DNA of 64,000 nt, taken from the NCBI GenBank assembly GCA_026018925.1, contig JAKSZU010000004.1, forward strand, positions 10,742,517 through 10,806,516. Direction: 5' to 3'. This document shows, piece by piece, positions 10,636 to 21,989 of this stretch (positions within the stretch are counted from its first letter, which is position 1; the number at the start of each line of letters is the position of its first letter). Under the pieces are notes generated by a model. The model was not told the DNA's origin. It was given only the letters and a program-made list of their open reading frames with translations, and ran no database searches. The DNA is from Tupaia tana (Eukaryota; Chordata; Mammalia; Scandentia; Tupaiidae). The translations under genes were made by a program, and so were the position numbers.

Positions 10636-10867
10636 ATACATTTGTTTTATATATCGTTTGCCACCTGATAGTCCACACTAAACACAGAAATCTGCTTCTG
10701 GACAAGGTGTTCTGAAAGACGCCATTGCTTTACTTTAGGCTCCTCGTTCCATCTCACTAACTGCCATTTGCTCTGTGCCTTCCAGAAATATCATGCAAGC
10801 TCTCCACCACTGTGGACCCTTCATTCTCTGCTTTACTGTGAACTCACTTTTTTCTGTCTGTCCCTTT

Positions 10868-11108
10868 TCTTTTTTTAAGAGAGACTTTTGCTATAGGGTG
10901 CGTGCGCTCGCAGAGAGACAGAAAACGAGAAATCACCCCCCAGGGGGGATGGCCATGCCACAATCCCTTCTCCATTCTCCTCTCGGGATCTTGGGCACAC
11001 ACGTACGCGTGCGCCCGGCATGAGTTTAAGCCACCAGGTCTGGGCCTCGAACCGCGGTCAGCTACATGGGAGTCCAGCAACATAGCCATTACGCCAACTG
11101 CTGGTCCC
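10868..11108 (-). mobile_element. tRNA-SINE L
   Basis: Full length, CTTTTGCTATAGGGTGCGTG to CCAACTGCTGGTCCC. Confidence 0.92.
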
Positions 11109-11109
11109 T

Positions 11110-12335
11110 TGCTTTGCTTTTCTGAGGAAGTCGAACATTTTGTCCACATGTTTATAGTCCCTGCTGTCAAGGAGAGAGGCGGACGTGTGAATAGACACGG
11201 TAAGGTTAGACGTGTACCCGAGTGGCTGTGTGAAATACAGCGAGGTCTACCCTATGCTAATTTCTTTCTGGATGTCCAGGTTCGTGTTTCTGGCTATTCC
11301 ATAGGCTCCGTCAGTGCAGAGACACTTTCTTTGCATCCCCATGAGGCACAGAGTAGACCTACAAAGAAGTGGTAGGGTTGAGGATGGGGACATCACAGAC
11401 CTGGGCCCTGAGGTACAAAGCAGATGCTAACAGAACCAGGCGCCAGTGGGGCCTTTGATTCGATGGGCTCAGCTTCCTATGTGCCCGCTTCCTGCACAGC
11501 ACCGTGCCAGATCCTTGGGGGAGAACAGGAAGCTCTGGGGGACAGTACGGCAATACCCTCTGACTTCAGAGCCATGTCGGAGACTGAGCTGCTCCGGGCT
11601 GTTCAGTGGAGTAGGAAGTCCAAGGAGATTGCCTAGGGGCAGGGAGGCTTAACTTGGAACTCAGCCTTCCAGAGAGACGAGGGCTTCAGGGAGGCTTTTC
11701 TAGAGGGAGTAGAGAGGGATGCGGATTCTGAAGGAAGGCCTAGCAGGGGCTAGTAGCGGACTTCTCTGCCAGAGCTGGAGTGGGCCACGGGCTGGGCAGT
11801 AGGAGAGCTGGGAAGATCTGACAGGAGCTCACCTGAGGAAGGTGCTGACTCGGGAGGGCAGACTTGACAGAGCGGGAGTCATGGCGTAGTCTCGAACCCC
11901 TGGGTGTTGTGCAAAAACAGCATTCTAAAATACTGGCTTCATCCTGGCGTCCAGGCTGCGTTGGGGAAGAGGAGAAGCAGGTAAGGACCCTGCTAGGACC
12001 CTGACTCCCATCCACATAGGGGGTGGAGGCCTCTCACAGGGCGAGAGATTCCGAAGACGAGCTGCAGGTCACCCTCAAGGGCGAAGGGCAGAGACTCAGA
12101 CTCGGAAGTGAGCGGTTCGCTGTGGCTCCCACCTTCACAGAGCACGCCAGCCTGGGAAGGAGCTTTCCCAGGGTCACCGGGGGGAAGGGGGGATGGCAGA
12201 ACTGGCCCCGGGAGCCGGCTGCGTCCTGCCTCACTGCACTGATGCCTGGAAGAGACAAGGCGGGCCGTCCCCGGGGGAGAGGGTCAGGACCCACTGTGGC
12301 AGTCTGAACGCGCTCTGCCCTCGCTGCACTCGTTT
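11110..12335 (+). other. AK2 intron 4, unique sequence
   Basis: About 1.2 kb of moderately GC-rich DNA with no recognisable repeat or exon. Confidence 0.5.
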
Positions 12336-12349
12336 CGAGTCTTGGTTTT

Positions 12350-12644
12350 TTGTTTTTTGTTTTTTTTTTAAATTTTTTTTTTTTTTTTAATTTTTGGAGA
12401 GGTTTTTCGCTATAGGGTGCGTGTGCTCGCCAGACAGAGAGAGACATAGAGACAGAAAGCGAGAAATCACCCCCCAGGGGGGATGGCCACGCCGCAATCC
12501 CTTCTCCTCCATTCTCCTCTCGGGATCTTGGGCACACACGCACACGCGCCCGGCATGAGTTTTAAGCCACCGGGTCCGGGACGCGAACCGCGGTCAACCA
12601 CGTGGGAGTCCAGCGACATAGCCATTACGCTAACTGCTGGTTCC
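12350..12644 (-). mobile_element. tRNA-SINE L, young
   Basis: Long T/A tail; perfect 14-bp TSD CGAGTCTTGGTTTT at 12336-12349 and 12645-12658. Confidence 0.95.
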
Positions 12645-12653
12645 CGAGTCTTG

Positions 12654-12709
12654 GTTTTGTTGCTGGGACGTGTGCGTGTGGTTTTGTTGCTGGGACGTGT
12701 GCGTGTGGT
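12654..12709 (+). repeat. 27-bp tandem duplication
   Basis: GGTTTTGTTGCTGGGACGTG then TGCGTGT occurs twice back to back. The second copy begins within the TSD side of the SINE just upstream. Confidence 0.85.
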
Positions 12710-13097
12710 TTTGGTTTGGCCTGGCTTTTTAACCTAGTCGGTAGCAACTCTCTGATGTCCTTATCCAAGTGTCTAGGGCCATCCCTGATCTTCTCTTTTT
12801 AAACAAGACAGAAAACCTTTCGCTGTGTCTTTTCTAGCAGTTCAGAACACGGGGCACAGGGCTGGCCGGGTAGCTCTGTTCCTTTCCTTTCTTTTTTAAT
12901 TTGCCGGCTCCATAATTAATTTTTTTTAATGATGACTTCTGGTTTACATGGAATTACTGTGTATCTTCGTGGGCTACGGTACAGTTTCCATTTTTTCCTT
13001 CAGTTTCTTCTATGAGCAAGAGAAGGAGACAGCACCCCCCACATGGGGACCAGACCCTACAGTCCACCCCCAGCCTTCAGCCTGCCGTGGGACTTGG

Positions 13098-13935
13098 GCA
13101 CGCATGACCCAGCGTGCTGGACCTGGGGCGCACACAGGCCCGGCGCGCACATGCACGGCCCAGCGTGCTGGGTCTGGAGCGTTCATGGACCCAGCATATG
13201 GGGCCTGGGGCATGCACGGCCCAGCATGCTGGGTCTGGAGCGTTCATGGACCCAGCGTATGGGGCCTGGGGCGTGCATGGCCCAGCATGCTGGGTCTGGA
13301 GCGTTCATGGACCCAGCGTATGGGGCCTGGGGCGTGCACGGCCCAGCATGCTGAGTCTGGAGCGTTCATGGACCCAGCGTATGGGGCCTGGGGCGTGCAC
13401 GGCCCAGCATGCTGGGTCTGGAGCGTTCATGGACTCAGCGTATGGGGCCTGGGGCGTGCACGGCCCAGCATGCTGGGTCTGGAGCGTTCATGGACCCAGC
13501 GTATGGGGCCTGGGGCGTGCACGGCCCAGCATGCTGAGTCTGGAGCGTTCATGGACCCAGCGTATGGGGCCTGGGGCGTGCACGGCCCAGCATGCTGGGT
13601 CTGGAGCGTTCATGGACTCAGCGTATGGGGCCTGGGGCGTGCACGGCCCAGCATGCTGGGTCTGGAGCGTTCATGGACCCAGCGTATGGGGCCTGGGGCG
13701 TGCACGGCCCAGCATGCTGAGTCTGGAGCATTCATGGACCCAGCGTATGGGGCCTGGGGCGTGCACGGCCCAGCATGCTGGGTCTGGAGCGTTCATGGAC
13801 CCAGCGTATGGGGTCTAGGGCATGCACGGCCCAGCATGCTGGGTCTGGAGCGTTCATGGACCCAGCGTATGGGGCCTGGGGCATGCACGGCCCAGCATGC
13901 TGGGTCTGGGGCGTGCATGGGCCTGGCATCCAGGG
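13098..13935. repeat. 61-bp minisatellite with 183-bp higher-order unit
   Basis: Twelve full units from 13159 (then 13220, 13281, and so on to 13830), plus a degenerate unit before and a partial one from 13891. Units opening at 13342, 13525 and 13708 share CTGAGTC; the next two in each triplet share other variants, giving a three-unit period. Because 183 is a multiple of three, a 368-residue frame (12948-14054) stays open across it with a 61-residue repeat; nothing suggests it is translated. Confidence 0.95.
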
Positions 13936-14317
13936 TTGGGGGAATTCTCAGCGCTTGGAACCCACACAGGGCTTCCTTGAAGAGCATAGCATTTTGCTGC
14001 TGTGCCGCCGTGTGGCCCCGGCCCCATTTTGTGACTAAGAAAAGAAGTGTCTGAAGCGTCACACTCTGTGGCAAGACTTTGTCAAAAATCAGTCTCTCTC
14101 AAGACAGTCAGTACTTGAGGGGCAGTGACTGGACTCTGCCCGGTTGCGCCCCTGGTATCTGCCTCCAGGCCAGGCTCAGGGGTGTGTGCTGCTGCACTCG
14201 TTGCTACTGGAGACCAACCCCCTTCTGAGACTTGGAGACTGGGCTTTCTTCTTTCATGTACCTTCTACAGAATGTGCTTTGTGTTCTTAAAACCGATGTC
14301 TGTGAAGGGTCAGCCTC

Positions 14318-14398
14318 ATGGTTACGGGCAGCTGGGTCCTGCATGGCTCACTATGTGGTTTGAGTCCCAGATCCACCAGCTTAATAAGCACACCGGGC
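14318..14398 (+). mobile_element. old tRNA-SINE head
   Basis: CATGGTTACGGGCAGCTGGG, GGTTTGAGTCCCAGATCC, ending at the start of the next copy. Confidence 0.55.
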
Positions 14399-14650
14399 AG
14401 GGACCAGCAGACGGTGTAGTGGTTAGGCGCTGGACTCCCGCATAGCGACTATGGTGTGAGTCCCTGACCATCCACGCCAGGTGCGTGTGCTGCCGGATAC
14501 ATGTGTGTGCGTGCGTGCCCAAAATCCCGAGAGGAGAAAGGATTGCGGCATGGCCATCCCCCCAGGGGGTGATTTCTCACTTTCTGTCTCTCTCTGTGTC
14601 TCCAATGAACAATGTACCCTATAGGAAAAACGTTTTAAAACAAACAACCC
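14399..14650 (+). mobile_element. tRNA-SINE L
   Basis: GGGACCAGCAGACGGTGTAG head with a slightly altered B box (GTGTGAGTCCCTGACC); body ends ACCCTATAGGAAAAACG. Confidence 0.85.
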
Positions 14651-14654
14651 AAGA

Positions 14655-15065
14655 ACAACAGGCACATGTGCGCGCCCAAAACTCCTAAAAGGAAAGAGAG
14701 AAGAAAAGGGCATGACTGTCCCCGTGGGAGGGTCCTTTCCCGCTTCTCCCCCCACCCCGGTCTCTCTTCAGTGAGTACCTGCCCCCTCTAGCAAATTTTT
14801 ATTTATTTATTTTTATTTTTTTATTTTTATATTTTTAGAGGTTTTTGCTATAGGGCACATGCGCTCGCCAGAGAGAGACAGAGAGACAGAAAGCGAGAAA
14901 TCACCCCCCAAGATCTCCTCTCGGGATCTTGGGCACGCACGCACACGCGCCCGGAGTGAGTTTAAGCCACCAGGTCCGGGACACGAACCGCAGTCGACTA
15001 CATGGGAGTCCAGCGACGTAGCCATTACGCTAACTGCTGGTCCCCATCTAGCAAATTTTTAAAAA
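14655..15065 (+). mobile_element. 5'-truncated old SINE, split by a young SINE
   Basis: Body from GCACATGTGCGCGCCCAAAA to CTCTAGCAAATTTTT, then interrupted by the insertion at 14802-15046 and resumed as AAAAATAAATG. Confidence 0.65.
14802..15046 (-). mobile_element. tRNA-SINE L, nested
   Basis: Lacks about 40 bp of the body (AATCACCCCCCAAGATCTCC). Perfect 15-bp TSD TCTAGCAAATTTTTA at 14787-14801 and 15047-15061. Confidence 0.93.
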
Positions 15066-15390
15066 TAAATGAAAGTTTGTGAGTGGAGAAGGAGCAGTGT
15101 GTGGTGTATAGTTGGAGGGCTAAGGAAATCTGGAGGTGTGGAGACACGAGGCAGGAGCAGCTTTCCTTTGCCCATCGTGGGACTGGGTGAGAGGGATGTT
15201 TGGCCTGATTTCTTTGTCCTAGACTCTCTGTAGCTCTTTATTTTTCTTCAATCAGTTCATAATAAATTTAGCTGGACATTTAAAAAAAGAAATCTGGGCG
15301 TCTGCGAGGCGGTGTAGCGGTGTGGAGAAGCGTCGCGTTTGTTGAGGCCCGGCTGCCCCGTGTCCTGTACTCTGCCGAGTAGAGACACTG

Positions 15391-16096
<706 letters not shown>

Positions 16097-16570
16097 TAAC
16101 CATGAAAACTGTCGCCATCCAGTAAACCAGATGGCCTAGGGCAGGTCTACGCAGTGTCTCCCTAGGTGGTTTATTGCTTGATCTCAAGGTAGCTGCCAGT
16201 GCCATGCCCCCGTGCCTGCCTTATCCCTGTTGCCTGGAAGCCCAGGCTGGGGTTTGCCGCCGTCCCGCTTGAAGAACGTCCTCTCTGGCTCACGGCTGCT
16301 CCTTCGTGCCTGGGCTCTCACGTGTGGCCACTGTACCATCTGCGGTGAGGAGGCCACCTGGTCTGTTTGAGAGCGTGCAGGCGACAGCACAATTCCCCAA
16401 GTTTACCCGTGTCACGTGAGATAGTTCATCAGGACATCCGGGGTCTGTAAATGCAGGTTCAAAGCCATTGCAGCAACTGAGTCACACACAGAGTTGGTGA
16501 TTCACGGTTCTTTCTCACCTCCCCGGCCACTTCTAGGATGCTGATGGGTGACTCTAATATGCTAAATACT

Positions 16571-16748
16571 AGGACCGGCAGGTGGCATGGTGGTTGAGGG
16601 TGTTGGACTCCCTCATGACCAACCACAGTTCCAGTCCTGGACCTGGCAGCTTGCTTTCTTGCTTTCCTTCTCTCTTTCTCTCTTTCTCACTCTGTCTCTC
16701 TGGTCAAATTTAAATAAATAAATTAAATAATTCTTTAAAAAAATGAAA
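16571..16748 (+). mobile_element. tRNA-SINE S in AK2 intron 5
   Basis: AGGACCGGCAGGTGGCATGG head and CTCTGGTCAAATTTAAATAA tail. Confidence 0.85.
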
Positions 16749-17110
16749 GAAGTTTAGGCAAACCGAGATTACTGTTGCTAAGGTACCTCTGTCTTGTATC
16801 CTCCTGGTCTCAGGGACCTCTGTCTTCCGCGATCTGCCCAGAAGTGTTCTTTGAAGCTGAGCAGCTGAATACAAAGCTGTGAGACAAGGCACTGCCTGTC
16901 ATCCCTCATGAGCCCCCCTCACCGCCGCAGTTTCTAACGGACTGCCTGACTTCTCTGGACCAGCTGGTCTGCTGCTGGGAGGAGTCAAGTTCAGAGCTCT
17001 CTGTTGAAATGGGCCAGGGTTGTCTGTCTTTGCCTCCGATGGACTGGGATCAGTGTCCCAGACAGAAAGGCCCATCTCGAATGCCTCTGGCGTGGGACAA
17101 GGGAACCTAG

Positions 17111-17371
<261 letters not shown>

Positions 17372-17510
17372 TGTTGGGTCCGGAAAGGGCTTTCTTCTTC
17401 CTGTCCCTGTGGAAGGAGTGGGTGGGAATGGTAGGGCAGATAGAGCAGAGCTTCCCCAGGCTAGCGAGACTATTATTTGATGTATTGATTAAAAAAACAC
17501 TTGATGTATC
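17372..17510 (+). other. AK2: AK2 isoform-A 3' UTR, short version
   Basis: Sequence after the TGA to just past a possible ATTAAA signal at 17488-17493, followed 15-25 bp later by a GT-rich stretch (TTGGTGTGTGTG). The end point is inferred; read-through to later sites is possible. Confidence 0.5.
17488..17493 (+). terminator. AK2: candidate poly(A) signal ATTAAA for AK2 isoform A
   Basis: The second commonest poly(A) hexamer, with a GT-rich downstream element at 17511-17522. No transcript evidence is available. Confidence 0.5.
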
Positions 17511-17519
17511 TTTGGTGTG

Positions 17520-19336
17520 TGTGCAACTCTCATCTCATCTGCATGCGTGCGTGTGTGTGCAAGCCCATGTTCACTCTCCTACTTTCTAAGTTTTAGGCTT
17601 TGTTGCTTTCTCAGCTTTTACTTCTGTAGCCAGTCTCTTGATTTTATTTTTGACCAAAAACTAAGCCCGGTATCTGCCAGGCACCCTAGTTCCAAAACCT
17701 CATAGTGTAAACTCCAGGGTCATGTGACGTCATCCCCAGTGGCAGATGCTGGCAGGGAATTCCACTCTCTGAGCCCACAATGAAAAGCCACATGAGTCAG
17801 TGTGTGGACAGGGGTTGTTCATTTTTTTCCCTAAAAGGAAGAAAAAAGGCACTTAAACTATAGCTCCAGAAATTACCGAGAGAAGGTGTCACCATGCGAG
17901 GAGCCAGGCCGAGTTGGAACACGTGTATTTTGCAGTCTACTTCATGGTGCATATTTTGTCATACTTATTCCGTAAAGTAAGAATAATCGTGACTTGGGTT
18001 TGAAAATGGAGTTGTTGCCGAAGAATTAAATCTAGGTGAAAAGTCCTTTGAATTCAGATTTTCTTCTGAACACCCAGGCTGGGATCTGAGAGCAGCCAAA
18101 GCCACTTCCCCAAGAGACCAGGGTAGGTTCGTTTGCTTGTCCTTGTCACGTTCTCCTGTTGCCAAGTGCTGACCAAGCAGGGGTTGGATGTGATCTGTTC
18201 TTGGGCTCATTTTGATCAGGATATATTTGCTCTGAAAGATATGAACCCTAAATCAGATGTATTCCTTTGAAACCCAAACCCGCTTCCTGCCGGATCCAGT
18301 CCCTCTTGCCTTATTTCAGGATGGCGGTAGCCACAGAGCCCCAAGAAAAGATCACCCCGGGATAAGGCCGCCCGTGGCAGTGGTCTTATTCAGTGGCTTT
18401 TACTTGTCACCCAGCTCCCCAGCCATTAAGCGTTTCCTAGAGTCCGTGTCATGCTTGGTCGTCTCTGAGTTGGTTCGTGGCAAACAATGAATGAACAAAC
18501 TGCTGTGAGAACCACGAAAGCAGCGACCTCTGGAAAACCATTAGCAAGTCAGCGGCAGCCCGGTCAGCGCTGCCTGCTGCGTAATCTGCTGCTGGCTCGG
18601 AGCAGCCCCACCCGACCTGAGCTCTCTGCTCTCCCGTGGGGTGGCCAGCGGCTTGTCCTCTCTGTCCGCATGGAGACTGGCGTGGGTGCGTGGCCATCTT
18701 GCTTCCCTCTGCCTGGTCCGCGTGAGTGTCTGCTGCCTCCGCCCTGCCGTGTTTCCTGGCTTGAAGCTGCCTCCGCCCTCTCCTAACTGAAACTGTCTGG
18801 CTGTGTGTGTTTCTGGGAACCACATGACTTCTGAGAATGGGCCAAGGAAGAGGAGGGAAACCCTGACTGCAGCTCTGCCTGCAGGCGTCTGGGATCCCGC
18901 TCTGGGCGAGGCCAGCCTGTGAGCCTAGGAATCGGCCCCCCTTGATTGGGAACAGTTGTGGGCTCTCGGCCTCAAACTCGAGGGCCCTGAATGCTTGCTA
19001 ATTGCCTGCACGGTCGTGCGTGCATCATCCTCGCCCAGATATCTGTCACCCCACTTCACACATTCACGTGTGCACACACAGCATGTGTGATATGTGAGCT
19101 GCCAGTCAGAGGCAGATCACAGGGGATGCATGTGCCCTTCTCAGAGTAGTTAGGGTTATATTTTTACGTCATTAAATTCCAGAAGCCTAACCTCAGCAGC
19201 TTTCCTCAGAGCGCCCCCACCTGGCAGGGGAATGTCCAGTGTTGGCTGCATTGGGTCGTGGGGTGTGCAGGCCAGCCCTCCTGGTACTGTCCTGGTTTTA
19301 AACCCATTTTGTTCTCTTGTTCCCTCTCTATTTCAG
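17520..19336 (+). other. AK2: alternative AK2 terminal intron or extended 3' UTR
   Basis: Mostly unique DNA between the two AK2 3' ends, free of the lineage SINEs that crowd its surroundings. It is removed as an intron in isoform B, with the acceptor pyrimidine tract and CAG at 19318-19336. No other gene is seen. Confidence 0.7.
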
Positions 19337-20190
19337 CCTAGTAACAGAAGCCAGGCGAAACCACTCTGCTGCTCGTCACCCCACGGCGTGATCCCTGCTC
19401 TTAGGTGCTGGGCGGAGGGAGGGGTGGTCCGGGGAGGGTGGAGAGGGATGGGAGGTGAGGGGCTCCAGAGGAGCATTCGGAAGAGCAGCAGCGTCTTCTG
19501 CACGTAGGTGGGGGTTTTAGAAGTAGTAGCGGGGGGAATTAATTTTTTTGGAAAAACACTGTGATTGGAGGGTGAGGGCAGACACAGGGAGATACAGTAT
19601 TATTTCTACGGAATCAGGTTTTCATTTTCTCTGAACTGGTGACAGTACTTCCTACAGCCAGCGCCTAAGACCTCGGCTGCCGTCTCAGACCCTCGTGGGT
19701 GGCGGGCCACGGTACAGGAAATCGGCCGTTGCCCTGCTTGTGCTGTAGCTTGGAACAGGGAAGGCCTGACTGCTGCCCTGGTCTCCACACCATGACATCC
19801 ACAGTTCATTTTAAAGATAAGGGGGTGATGGCTCAGCAAATCAAGTTTACTAGCGTCCCGGCGGGCGGAGGGCGGCTCATCTCGCTCCTGTCCGCTGACG
19901 GCACGGACTCACCAGCCACTGTCCCTGTGGACAGCTCTCGGTAGCTGCCCAGCACGTCACGATCCTGTGCTCTCGCCTCCTCTCGTCCACGGCGTGAGGG
20001 GACCTTTTAAACAAACAAGCAAGCGTCCTGAGCTATCTCATCCAAAGATGGTCCTTTCCACCTTGAGCCCTGTGCTGGGGTCACTCGACAGCACTGTGAT
20101 GTATTTTCAATGAGGTGCCTTTCTTAACCGACCAAATGCTGCCTTGTTTGGCTCCTAAATCAATAAAGGGTATTAAAAGTTTGTATCACC
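19337..20190 (+). other. AK2: AK2 isoform-B terminal exon (Ser, stop, 3' UTR)
   Basis: It begins with CC, which joins the T at 17345 to give TCC (Ser), then TAG at 19339-19341. The rest is 3' UTR up to about 20-25 bases past AATAAA at 20162. The reading fits the known 232-residue form, which ends KATS. No SINE interrupts this 850-bp UTR. Confidence 0.85.
20162..20167 (+). terminator. AK2: poly(A) signal AATAAA ending AK2
   Basis: Canonical hexamer at the end of a SINE-free 3' UTR, followed by a GT/T-rich stretch (TTTGTATCACCTGTTG then T10). It is the likely distal AK2 end. Confidence 0.8.
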
Positions 20191-20195
20191 TGTTG

Positions 20196-21600
20196 CATTT
20201 TTTTTTTTGAGGGAGTCTGGGCTAGAGAAATGACGTTGGATTCCCGACCTGGTTTGGAAGCCCCAGCTGTGGTCACCGGCAGCCACATGTGGGGAGTCGG
20301 TGCGTGCTGTACCCCCTTACCCTCAGCTCTTGCGTAGATTCTTGAGCCTGGAGACAAGGCAGCTTGGTCTAACAGACATAGCAGTGTCCAGGGGCCTGGG
20401 ACGTGTCCAGCTACTCAGTATTCACTCTGCTCTCGTTTCCTCATCTGAAAAAGGAAACTGAACTTTTTTTTTTTTAATTTAAGACTCATACACATGAAAG
20501 CTAATAAGCCACCTTCTCAGACTTACTGGCATTAAATGAAGTTTATAAGGAGAAGCTTTTTGCTTGGCGCCTGTCACTCACAGGCATTGACAAGTGTCAG
20601 CTGGATCAGAACACACAGAAAAACCCTGCTTCCTACAAGGCTGCGTCGTCAGTCACTGGACAGTTGTCCACAGCCCAGGAGGCCACTGCTGACCCCTGGC
20701 CAGACGCCTGGCCGCCTTTCAGCTGCTGCTTTAACGCCTTGGTGGCTTCTTTGTGTGTCCTAGTTGGACTCAATTTCCTCCCAGAAAAGTGAGCTTCAGT
20801 CATTTGTCCAGAATGAAGTGCTCGTGCTTTTGAAGGGCGGCCTTGCCAGCGAGGTTTCTAAGAAACGACAGCTGTCCCAGAAGCAGAGGGAGCGGAGCTG
20901 GGCGCACCGCCACTGCCCACGGCGTCTTGTCCCTGAGAGGCCGAGTCCTCCCTGGAATAGTACATCTTGCTTCCCAGGGGAGCCCTTCAGCTCCACTGCA
21001 CCTCTGCAGAGACCTTTTCAGAATCCCCCATCTCTGAGCTATCCACATGCCCCGTGGGCATTCCTGCCTGCCGTGGTCATCATACCGCCAGCCGGGAAGA
21101 GCCATCAGCCCAGCCGAGGAAGCAGCGGCGTGAAGGGAGCGAAGGTCGAGTGAGCTGGTATTTCTCGTCTTTGGGCCTTGGTTTCCCCACCCACCCGCCG
21201 GTACTGAGTGAGGGGAGTGGTTCCTGCTCCTGGAGACCTGCCCCGTGCCAGGTTCCAGGCCACAGCCTGACCCCGCGGCCTCACGGAGCCCTCCCACTTA
21301 GCGCTGTGCAGTCACGGGAGGAGCCAGGACTGGGAGAGGCCACACCCGGAGGCCGAGTCTGGCCGGGAGCGTAGCCTGCTGGGCCTTGCCACAATGACGG
21401 ACAGCTCCCCAGGCAGGAAGGCCCAGCTGGACTGGAGCACCTTCCGTGGACACTAGCTGCCCAGACCGATTTGGAAGAAGTCACCGCCACTCCTGAGGAC
21501 GGGTACACGTCTTGGGGTCTGTGTGTGCATGTGGTCGCTGACAGGGCAGTGGGGTGAAGGGCAGCCTCCTCAGAGGCCCCAGGTCTTGCCTCAGAAAGAC
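20196..21600. other. intergenic, unique GC-rich sequence
   Basis: Several open frames overlap here on both strands but none resembles a protein I know, and GC content alone explains them. I see no repeat. Confidence 0.5.
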
Positions 21601-21770
21601 AGTTCAACAGGTCAGAGGCAGATTTCAGCAGCAACTCCCCTGGGGGCCTGGGGCAAGTCATCCCGCTCTTCAGTTCCCTCAGGCATGCTGGTGACCCTGG
21701 CGTTTGTTGGTTAGGATGCCCAGCACACAGCAGATGCTCAGGAAATGCTAATGGAGTTGGGGAGTGTAGG
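21600..21770 (+). repeat. MIR-like fragment
   Basis: GGCCTGGGGCAAGTCATCCC, CTTCAGTTCCCTCAGGCATG and CAGCAGATGCTCAGGAAATG follow the MIR order. Confidence 0.6.
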
Positions 21771-21821
21771 TGCTGAGAGCTGTTCTCATGACCATCAGCA
21801 ACCAGGCTTAGGTTTGTCTTT

Positions 21822-21988
21822 AAAGAATTATTTCTTTTATTTATCATCATTGTTATTTTTAATTTGACCAGAGCTGGACACAGGGAAAGAGAGAAAGCGA
21901 GAAAGCAAGCCATCAAGTCTGGGACTCGAACCATGATCAGCCATGTGGGAGTCCAGCGCCCCTAACCACCAACCCACCTGCCAGCACC
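21822..21988 (-). mobile_element. tRNA-SINE S
   Basis: TTTAATTTGACCAGAGCTGG tail; head ends CACCTGCCAGCACC. Flanks AACCAGGCTTAG and CACCAAGGCTTAG form an imperfect TSD. Confidence 0.85.
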
Positions 21989-21989
21989 A

